This document shows positions 1 through 6,772 of a stretch of DNA of 16,319 bases, one piece after another. The stretch is taken from contig JAUWHQ010000050.1 of assembly GCA_030605805.1 (NCBI GenBank), forward strand, positions 1 to 16,319, in the 5' to 3' direction. The position numbers and the translations under genes were made by a program. Source of the stretch: Methanosarcinales archaeon. Lineage in GTDB: Archaea > Halobacteriota > Methanosarcinia > Methanosarcinales > Methanogasteraceae. Positions within the stretch are counted from its first letter, which is position 1. Every line of letters starts with the position of its first letter. The notes under the pieces were generated by a model, which made no database searches, was not told the origin of the DNA, and saw only the letters and a program-made list of their open reading frames with translations.

Positions 1-1258
1 CGGGTTTCACCAGTATTTTGTGCACAGGAATTATCCGCAGATGTTTTGAAACAAAATAGAATACAAATACAGAAAATACGATGGTTGTTACCACCGTTGC
101 AACCGCTGCCCCATTGTAACTCAAAACTGGTATCAGAATAAAATTGAGAACTATATTCACAATGGCGCAGAATGCTGTGGATAACATAATCAATTTTTGC
201 CTATTGATGGCAACCAGAATATTCGAAAAAACAGGCTGCATCATCCCAAACATGACCGCCCATATCAGTATTTGAAGTACAGTCGATGAATCTGCAAAAG
301 GTACATCGTATACAAACAGTATGACTCTATCTGCTACGAGCATTGTACCCATGGCAATAGGTAGTGCAATGATTAGAAGATATTTGAATGCGAGTGTATA
401 AGTTCTTATCAGCTTATCTTCAGAACTTTTGAAATATCTGGACATCAATGGAAACAGCGACATCATGAGTGCATGCGGAATCAGTGAGAAAGGATCACAT
501 AACCTGTATGCAGCAGAATAGATACCGACCGCGACATCGCCTTTCATTATTGAGAGCATTATCACATCGATCCGGTAATAGATTATTACAATAACGCTTG
601 TGAGCGCAAGCGGCAAACATTCTTTCAATAAATATCTCCACAATCCAAAATCAATAGTAAAACTCGGTCTGACAAATTTTCTCGAAAATAGATAACTCAA
701 CAGTGTCTTAATCCCCTCAGAGAAGACCAGCACGATCATCACCTGCGTGAGCGTTCCGTGTGAAAATATGATCCAGAGTATCAGCCCCGCAGATACAAAC
801 TTAAATGCAAGTTTTGCGATCACATTGTACTCCATTGCAAGATTTGCCTGAAATATCGTGGCATAGAAGTCGCTGAATGAGATAAAAAGCAGCGTAAAGG
901 ATGCGATGTACACATAAAGGATCGTATCAGCAGGATATGGCAGTAGGGTTATTATGACGATAGCAAGCACGACTGCGAATACTGTCAACAAAAGTCTGAT
1001 AACGTATGCGTTGCCTGTCAATTTTGGAGCGGTTGATGGATCGCGCGCCATCTCTCTGACAAGAATCTGCTGGAGCCCAAGGTCAGTTATGATGCCGAAA
1101 AACGCGAGGTATGCGAACACGAAACTGTATTTGCCAAAACCAGCGGTGCCGAGGTAACGTGCAAGATAGATGATAACAAACAGAGATATGAGTCTAAATA
1201 GGATATCTCCTGCTATTATTACACCAGTGTTTTTTGCGACTTTTTGAATTGTACGCAC
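1..1258 (-). CDS. Wzx/RfbX-like polysaccharide flippase (partial, 3' end off window)
   Basis: This is a multi-pass membrane protein of the oligosaccharide flippase (MOP/MATE superfamily) type, expected to move lipid-linked glycans across the cytoplasmic membrane. At least 419 codons are visible, starting at a GTG at 1258 that reads VRTIQKVAKNTGVIIAGDIL. The family pattern follows: an amphipathic N-terminus, 'LARYLGTAGFGKYSFVFAYL', then 'LGLQQILVREMARD', and many hydrophobic segments separated by short basic loops. Later segments include 'YYRIDVIMLSIMKGDVAVGI', which is typical of the flippase core. A GGTGAG ribosome binding site lies a few bases before the GTG. The frame is open to base 1, and since the family is usually 430-500 residues only the C-terminal tip is missing. 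The gene diverges from the large surface-protein operon and probably belongs to a glycan cluster continuing to the left. Family assignment is firm; the substrate is unknown. Confidence 0.9.
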   Translation of the reverse strand, partial: MRTIQKVAKNTGVIIAGDILFRLISLFVIIYLARYLGTAGFGKYSFVFAYLAFFGIITDLGLQQILVREMARDPSTAPKLTGNAYVIRLLLTVFAVVLAIVIITLLPYPADTILYVYIASFTLLFISFSDFYATIFQANLAMEYNVIAKLAFKFVSAGLILWIIFSHGTLTQVMIVLVFSEGIKTLLSYLFSRKFVRPSFTIDFGLWRYLLKECLPLALTSVIVIIYYRIDVIMLSIMKGDVAVGIYSAAYRLCDPFSLIPHALMMSLFPLMSRYFKSSEDKLIRTYTLAFKYLLIIALPIAMGTMLVADRVILFVYDVPFADSSTVLQILIWAVMFGMMQPVFSNILVAINRQKLIMLSTAFCAIVNIVLNFILIPVLSYNGAAVATVVTTIVFSVFVFYFVSKHLRIIPVHKILVKP

Positions 1259-1503
1259 GAACTCACCAGATAATCTATGTCAGCGGTACATAAATAGATT
1301 CTTGGTGTACTTCCGGGTGCAAAGGTTGTGCGATTCAGACACCTCATTATAATAATGGTAATGAGAACCTTTATATAGGATGCCGGTGTATAATCCTATA
1401 TGGGGAGATAAAAGCTTTGCATTAACCGCATAACATCGGTCTATGCAGACGTTCACATGAGACATCTCTCAGGTTAGCAAACATATAAGTAGGGGGAATA
1501 CCA
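1259..1503. promoter_or_regulatory. Divergent intergenic region with box A elements
   Basis: This 245-bp region separates the flippase gene from the surface-protein operon and has no gene of its own. On the plus strand a strong archaeal box A (TTTATATA, 1370-1377) predicts a transcript start near 1400 and a leader of about 100 nt. A second TATA-like stretch (ACATATAAG, about 1481-1489) would place the start near 1510, downstream of the first ATG. An AGGGGGA ribosome binding site at 1491-1497 sits 6 bases before the ATG at 1504. On the minus strand CTATTTATG near 1288-1296 is a possible box A for the flippase. Confidence 0.5.
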
Positions 1504-4500
1504 ATGCAAGGATTGCAAAATGGACGTTTCAATAATGCGCGCAGCAGTATGTTGTGCGCATTCGATAGAACTGGTAAACACATGAACGGGAAATGGACAA
1601 CTATGAATCGGAGGATTATGTATATTGCGTGCTTTTGTGCACTTGTTATTGCGCTCACCGCAACAGCTTCTGCCACCGACTACTATGTCAAGACAGATGG
1701 AGATGATTCACATGATGGTCTTTCATCAGAAACCGCTTGGAGAACCATAGCCTATGCCGTTAGTAGTAGCCCATCTTCATCTGGAGATACTATATATGTG
1801 TTAGATGGTATTTATTCAGAAGGATTAAATAACATAATATTTCGAAAAGATGGTATCACTCTTACTGCATACAGTCAGACATCTCCGAACGTGCTGGTTG
1901 ATGGAGGGAGTGGTGGAGCAAACGAACACGTGATTACAGTATATGATCGCAACAATATTAACATCAGCAAATTAGAAGTTACAAATGGTGGTGATCAGGG
2001 CATTTCTGTGAGGCGGTCAAGCAATGTCCATATTTCAGAGTGCCATGTCCACGACTGCGGCGGGTTGGGAATCGCACTTTATGATGGTACACACCATTCT
2101 TCTATAGATAAATGTGATGTGCATCACATTGGCTGGAATGCAATACAATTAGGCGGTCGTTCTGATCAGGGAGGTAGTGTCTCTACCCATCTTTCAATTA
2201 CCAACTGCAAAGTACACGATGGCATAAATCATGGTCTTATAGACTTAGCAGGGGATATGGATTATGTGGATATAATAGGGAATGAATTATACGATAATCC
2301 TAATTATGGATGTGTGTATTCCCACCAAGAAAATCCCACAGGAATCAGATTCCTTAACATGAGCAATAATCACATTCGTGATTGCGTTGAAGGACCGCAT
2401 TTCGATATGCCGCTCACAGACTCAACATTTTTCAACAACACAATTGAAACAAATAGCCTATGGTTTGCTTGGCAACAAAATGGAGTTGGTCAAAATCTTC
2501 TTTTCAAGAACAACTACATGCGAGGTAATGTTATTTATGGCAATCATATGTTTAAAATCAGCGGAGATGATATTACTTTTGAAGGGAACGATGTTTTTAG
2601 CGAATATGGTGATTGGGAATACCGGATAGACGCCGGAAGTGGCGCGGTTCGCAACGCCATCGGCGAAACATACAAATTATCTCCAGCATACGGAGCCGTA
2701 ATAACAGTGGAATACACGGATGGCAGAACATTTTCTGTTGATGGTAATGGTGAATATACCACCTATACATTCACTTCAGGAGGGCACACGATAGAAGTAA
2801 TTGGCGAACTTTCGGTTGGAAAGATATCAGGGACGGTTACGGATGCAGGAACCGGATTAGGTATAGAAGGAGCAACAGTAACTGTTGAAGGAACTGGGAA
2901 AAGCGACGAGGCCGATGCTAATGGAGATTATGCAATAGCTAGTGTGCCTACTGGCACTTATACAGTAACAGCATTAAAGACTGGCTATCAGAGCCAATCA
3001 AAACCAGCTGAAGTAACAGTAACCCAAACAACCACAACAGACTTTCAGTTAACCACAGAAACAACTCCACCAATCATAACTACCCACTCTCCAACAGGAA
3101 CAAATGTGCCGATAGGAACAACAACAACAACTGTAACATTCAACGATGCAATGAATCAAACTTCAGCAGAGGATGCTTTTTCTATCTCTCCTCCAGTTAC
3201 TGGTTCTTTTACTTGGAATGGAAATACGATGATTTTTACTCCAAGCTCTAACTTGGCATATGAGACAACTTATACAGTAAATATAAACACAGAAGCAGAA
3301 GATTTAGCGGGAAATAATTTGGAATCTTCTTACAGCTGGCAGTTCACGACAGGTACTGCTTCATCAATCGTTTATGTTGCAACTGACAGAAGCGGCGATT
3401 ACAACTGTGATGGTATCAACGATCATATTGAGATAAACCAGGCTACAGCATATATTAGCAGCATAGGTGGCGGAACCGTTCATCTCAAAGCAGGCACATA
3501 CACAATTGATGATGTGGTATACATTAAAAGCAATATGATTTTTGAAGGCGATGGTGAAGGTTCAACGATCATAGAGCTTGATGCTTCTAACAGTAGAACA
3601 GGTTGGTATCTCTTTGATGTCAATAACCTTCACGATGTCACATTACAAAGTTTCACAGTAGATGGAAACAAAAATCCGGTAACTACAGGAAATAACGTCG
3701 ATGCATTTCACATTTATGATTCCAATAATGTGATATTTCAATACGTAACTGTTACAAAGTTACACACTGACATTTTTGAGTTTATAGGCTCAAGTGATTG
3801 TAGTGTTATTTATTGCAAAGCTATTCATAATGGACACGATGGAATTATGAACTGGAATTGCGATAATATGACTTATACAGACAATTACTTTGAACAGATG
3901 TATAATGTCGGAGTAAGACTTGCCAATACAAAAAATAGTAGAGTTGAAAGGAATATATGCATTTGTAATGACTTTGGCATATCTCTTCAGGGCACAAGCA
4001 CAACTTATCTTACTGAGAACAATCTGATCAAGGACAATTATATTGACAATAGGAGATATGGTGGCGATGAGGCTATACCATTACATGCCGAAGGATATGG
4101 GATTATAAGAAATATAACCTTTATCGGAAATATAATTGCCCACGGTGGAACTTATCTGGAAATGGAAGGATTTAGGATATACACTTCTGGTTCTGGGAGA
4201 ATAGAGGATATTTATATTATTAATAACGTGATTAGAGATTGTAGGGGGGAGGGCGGTATATATGCACAGGATGTAGATAGGGTAAAAAATATAGTTGCGA
4301 AGAACAATATAATAGTTGACAGCACATACGGTATCTATGGAAAAGTTATTTCAAGCTATAACAATTTCTGGAACAACGCAAACGGAAATTATGGCGGAGG
4401 AGCATCTGCTGGAACTGGTGATATCTCTGTGGACCCGCTGTTCGCAGACTATGATTTTCATCTAAAGAGCGATAGTCCTTGCATAGATGCAGGTGATCCA

Positions 4501-6750
4501 AGTTCTGACTACAGTAATGAACCCACACCAAATGGCGGAAGGATAAACATAGGTGCTTATGGAAATACTGCCGAGGCATCCAAAAGTGCTGGTATAACAC
4601 CGGACAACCCACCAACCGCCCGCGCCGGCTCAGACCAGACCGTGAACGTGAACACCTCCACGACCTTCGACGGATCTGCATCCTCGGATGATTATGGAAT
4701 CATAAGCTATGTATGGGACTTCGATGCCAGCGACGGACTGCAGCCTGATGCAACAGGTGTTATCGTCTCGCACACATACACAGAACCAGGAACATACATC
4801 GTAACGCTAACCGTTACCGACACCTTTGGAAACACCGATACTGACACATGCATGGTTACAGTTAATGTTCCAAACAATCGCGCGCCCATTCTCAATCAGA
4901 TCGGAGACAAATCAATCAGCGAAAGTGCTCTGCTCGAATTCACGATCTCTGCATCCGATCCGGACAACGATCCCCTAACCTATTCAGCAGACAACCTCCC
5001 GACCGGCGCAACCTTTGATCCAACCGCGCGCACATTCTCATGGACACCTGACTATGGACAGGAAGGCACATATCCGGATGTACATTTCGAGGTTACAGAC
5101 GGATACCTGACAGACGCCGAAGATATCACAATAACAGTAAACAACGCAACCACTGTACACATCCGGCTGGAGGCAGAGGATGCTGATGAGATAAATCCAT
5201 TGATGGAGATAGCAAGCGACCCATCAGCATACAATAATAGTTATATCTGGGTGCCGGATGGGGGTGGATGGAAAGGACCGGGATACGCCAGATACGTAAT
5301 CACCATAACCACACCAGGAGATTACAAGATCTGCGGCAGGGTGCAGGCGCCAACAAGTGCCAACAATTCCTTCCTTGTCCGGATGGATGATGATCCTGAC
5401 AGAACATGGACCATACCAGTAACAGCTAAATGGGGATGGGATGAGGTAAACCACTGGGGCAGTGGTACAGAGACCGATCCGGAGATTGATCCGGTAATCT
5501 TTACCCTCTCAGCAGGCGAGCATGTTTTAACGATAAAACACAGGGAATGCGGTACAAAACTGGACAGATTGCTCATAACAAATGAGCTGACCTTTATCCC
5601 ATATTTACCGGACACCACGCCTCCTGTTGCAGATGCCGGTCAGGATCAGACCGTGGACAAAAACACAGTGGTGTACTTCGATGGCTCAGGATCAACTGAT
5701 GACATCGGCATAAAGAGTTACTCATGGGACTTTGATGCCAGTGACGGCATCCAGACCGACGCAACAGGCGTAACAGCGTCCCATATTTATACAGAACCAG
5801 GCAGTTATATCGTCACGCTGACCGTTACCGACACCTTTGAAAACACAGATAATGACACATGCATGGTTACGGTTAATGCTCCCCGCAATCAGATGGCATC
5901 TCACTTTGGCGTGAACGATACAAGCGGGACATCAGGCACCTATACGTTGGTTCCTGTGAAGATCGCGAACGTGACAGACGGACCGATCCAGACGATCAAA
6001 TTCGATATTCTATATAACGAGAGCATTTTGAATCTGAATTCAAAGGATCCAAAAGCCTTGCAGCCCGGTACATTAATAGGTGCTGGTTGGTGGTTCATGC
6101 TGGGCAGCAACAACCACACCATAACACTCACCACTGCCTGGCAGTCACTCGCCATACCGGATGGTTCTACCGGTTCGGTGATACTGCTCAATTTCAGTGT
6201 CATCGGGGCACCGGGTGCAACCAGTTATATGGACATCTCGGAAATCGAGCTCGCTAACACAGAAAATGAACTGGGAACCGCGCCAGCAGAAAGTGGTCTG
6301 TTTTCAGTGCTTCGTCTCGGCACCATATCAGGCACCATAGCCTACAGTTGCAACAAAACTGCGATCGCTGGAGCAGTGGTCAACCTGACAAAGAACGGAA
6401 GTTTAATAAGTTCAACGACAACAGACGCAAATGGTATGTACACCTTTACAGATATTGAACCGGGAGAATACAATGTGAGCGTATCAAAGATCCATTTCTG
6501 GGATAATTCAACATCTGTGACCGTATATATTGATCAGGAAACGGTGTCAGACCATGTATTGTTATTAAGAGGCGATCTGAATGACAACGGCGAAATTGCG
6601 GATGCTGCAGATGTCAACATGATGATGCAGGCGTTTATTAGAGATATTCCTGGTAATAAATACTTTGATTTGAATGAGAATGGCAAAATTGCGGACTTTG
6701 GAGATGTTGAGATGATATTGCTGGCATCTATCGGGGAGTTAATTCTGTGA
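1504..6750 (+). CDS. Giant secreted beta-helix/PKD/CBM/cohesin/dockerin surface protein
   Basis: A 1748-residue exported protein, probably part of the extracellular matrix or a glycan-binding scaffold. Domains in order: signal peptide ending about A57; right-handed beta-helix with PbH1-like N/D-rich rungs (58-~380); carboxypeptidase-regulatory-like fold (440-517); Big_5/SbsA-like Ig (522-619); second beta-helix (624-~1015, ending 'FHLKSDSPCIDAGDP'); PKD (1036-1123); cadherin/He_PIG-like Ig with DPDNDPLTY (1126-1217); CBM6/35-like module starting RLEAEDADEINPL (1218-1366); PKD (1373-1459); cohesin-like (1463-1603); CnaB/carboxypeptidase-regulatory-like (1607-1688); dockerin with two calcium-loop repeats (1690-1748). 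The ATG at 1504 has the best ribosome binding site, but the signal peptide core begins at MNRRIMYIACF (1603), so the true start may be 1582 or 1603. The first ~2.9 kb of coding sequence is clearly more AT-rich than the rest, suggesting a chimera. No enzymatic residues could be assigned. Domain calls are strong; function is inferred. Confidence 0.88.
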   Translation: MQGLQNGRFNNARSSMLCAFDRTGKHMNGKWTTMNRRIMYIACFCALVIALTATASATDYYVKTDGDDSHDGLSSETAWRTIAYAVSSSPSSSGDTIYVLDGIYSEGLNNIIFRKDGITLTAYSQTSPNVLVDGGSGGANEHVITVYDRNNINISKLEVTNGGDQGISVRRSSNVHISECHVHDCGGLGIALYDGTHHSSIDKCDVHHIGWNAIQLGGRSDQGGSVSTHLSITNCKVHDGINHGLIDLAGDMDYVDIIGNELYDNPNYGCVYSHQENPTGIRFLNMSNNHIRDCVEGPHFDMPLTDSTFFNNTIETNSLWFAWQQNGVGQNLLFKNNYMRGNVIYGNHMFKISGDDITFEGNDVFSEYGDWEYRIDAGSGAVRNAIGETYKLSPAYGAVITVEYTDGRTFSVDGNGEYTTYTFTSGGHTIEVIGELSVGKISGTVTDAGTGLGIEGATVTVEGTGKSDEADANGDYAIASVPTGTYTVTALKTGYQSQSKPAEVTVTQTTTTDFQLTTETTPPIITTHSPTGTNVPIGTTTTTVTFNDAMNQTSAEDAFSISPPVTGSFTWNGNTMIFTPSSNLAYETTYTVNINTEAEDLAGNNLESSYSWQFTTGTASSIVYVATDRSGDYNCDGINDHIEINQATAYISSIGGGTVHLKAGTYTIDDVVYIKSNMIFEGDGEGSTIIELDASNSRTGWYLFDVNNLHDVTLQSFTVDGNKNPVTTGNNVDAFHIYDSNNVIFQYVTVTKLHTDIFEFIGSSDCSVIYCKAIHNGHDGIMNWNCDNMTYTDNYFEQMYNVGVRLANTKNSRVERNICICNDFGISLQGTSTTYLTENNLIKDNYIDNRRYGGDEAIPLHAEGYGIIRNITFIGNIIAHGGTYLEMEGFRIYTSGSGRIEDIYIINNVIRDCRGEGGIYAQDVDRVKNIVAKNNIIVDSTYGIYGKVISSYNNFWNNANGNYGGGASAGTGDISVDPLFADYDFHLKSDSPCIDAGDPSSDYSNEPTPNGGRINIGAYGNTAEASKSAGITPDNPPTARAGSDQTVNVNTSTTFDGSASSDDYGIISYVWDFDASDGLQPDATGVIVSHTYTEPGTYIVTLTVTDTFGNTDTDTCMVTVNVPNNRAPILNQIGDKSISESALLEFTISASDPDNDPLTYSADNLPTGATFDPTARTFSWTPDYGQEGTYPDVHFEVTDGYLTDAEDITITVNNATTVHIRLEAEDADEINPLMEIASDPSAYNNSYIWVPDGGGWKGPGYARYVITITTPGDYKICGRVQAPTSANNSFLVRMDDDPDRTWTIPVTAKWGWDEVNHWGSGTETDPEIDPVIFTLSAGEHVLTIKHRECGTKLDRLLITNELTFIPYLPDTTPPVADAGQDQTVDKNTVVYFDGSGSTDDIGIKSYSWDFDASDGIQTDATGVTASHIYTEPGSYIVTLTVTDTFENTDNDTCMVTVNAPRNQMASHFGVNDTSGTSGTYTLVPVKIANVTDGPIQTIKFDILYNESILNLNSKDPKALQPGTLIGAGWWFMLGSNNHTITLTTAWQSLAIPDGSTGSVILLNFSVIGAPGATSYMDISEIELANTENELGTAPAESGLFSVLRLGTISGTIAYSCNKTAIAGAVVNLTKNGSLISSTTTDANGMYTFTDIEPGEYNVSVSKIHFWDNSTSVTVYIDQETVSDHVLLLRGDLNDNGEIADAADVNMMMQAFIRDIPGNKYFDLNENGKIADFGDVEMILLASIGELIL
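4879..5590 (+). repeat. Cadherin-like + CBM-like cassette, copy A
   Basis: The first of three closely similar DNA cassettes, each encoding a cadherin/He_PIG-like Ig domain (signature PILN.IGDKSI, then DPD.DPLTYSAD) followed by a CBM6/35-like domain (EAEDADEINPLM, YIWVPDGGGW, NHWGSGTETDPEIDPV). Copies B and C are at 7283-8000 and 8294-9004 in the next gene. The similarity extends to silent positions, so these are recent duplications or are kept alike by gene conversion. Confidence 0.85.
5620..5880 (+). repeat. PKD module copy, paired with 8024-8284
   Basis: This stretch encodes a PKD domain (DTTPPVADAGQDQTVDKN, then SYSWDFDASDGI, then YIVTLTVTD). It is nearly identical at DNA level to 8024-8284 in the neighbouring gene and more distant from the PKD at 4609-4872. 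In each intact case it follows directly after a cadherin/CBM cassette, so the duplicated unit was cadherin-CBM-PKD of roughly 1 kb. Confidence 0.8.
5890..6312 (+). repeat. Cohesin-like module copy 1
   Basis: Encodes a cohesin-like domain: HFGVND..GTSGTY, a VPVKI strand, 'GPIQTIKFDILYNESIL', then G..VLLNFSVIGAPG. Copy 2 is at 6860-7267, at the start of the mature form of the next protein, and is highly similar at DNA level (the run around GACCGATCCAGACGATCAAA is shared). Cohesin is the partner of dockerin, and a dockerin closes this same protein. Confidence 0.75.
6571..6747 (+). other. Dockerin domain coding segment
   Basis: The last 59 residues (1690-1748) hold two duplicated loop-helix repeats, GDLNDNGEIADAADVNMMM and FDLNENGKIADFGDVEMIL. 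Each has D-x-N-x-N-G with a downstream D-V, as in type I dockerins. The acidic residue that usually closes the calcium loop at position 12 is here at position 13 (with another D at 10), as in the archaeal dockerin style I recall ('ADAGD'). The domain is expected to bind a cohesin in a calcium-dependent way; the obvious candidate is encoded 110 bp downstream. Confidence 0.85.
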
Positions 6751-6772
6751 GGGAATTCTGTGGGGTTTAACT

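Noticed and set aside
954..1157. 67-codon plus-strand open frame
   Set aside because: It lies antisense within the flippase gene and has low-complexity composition.
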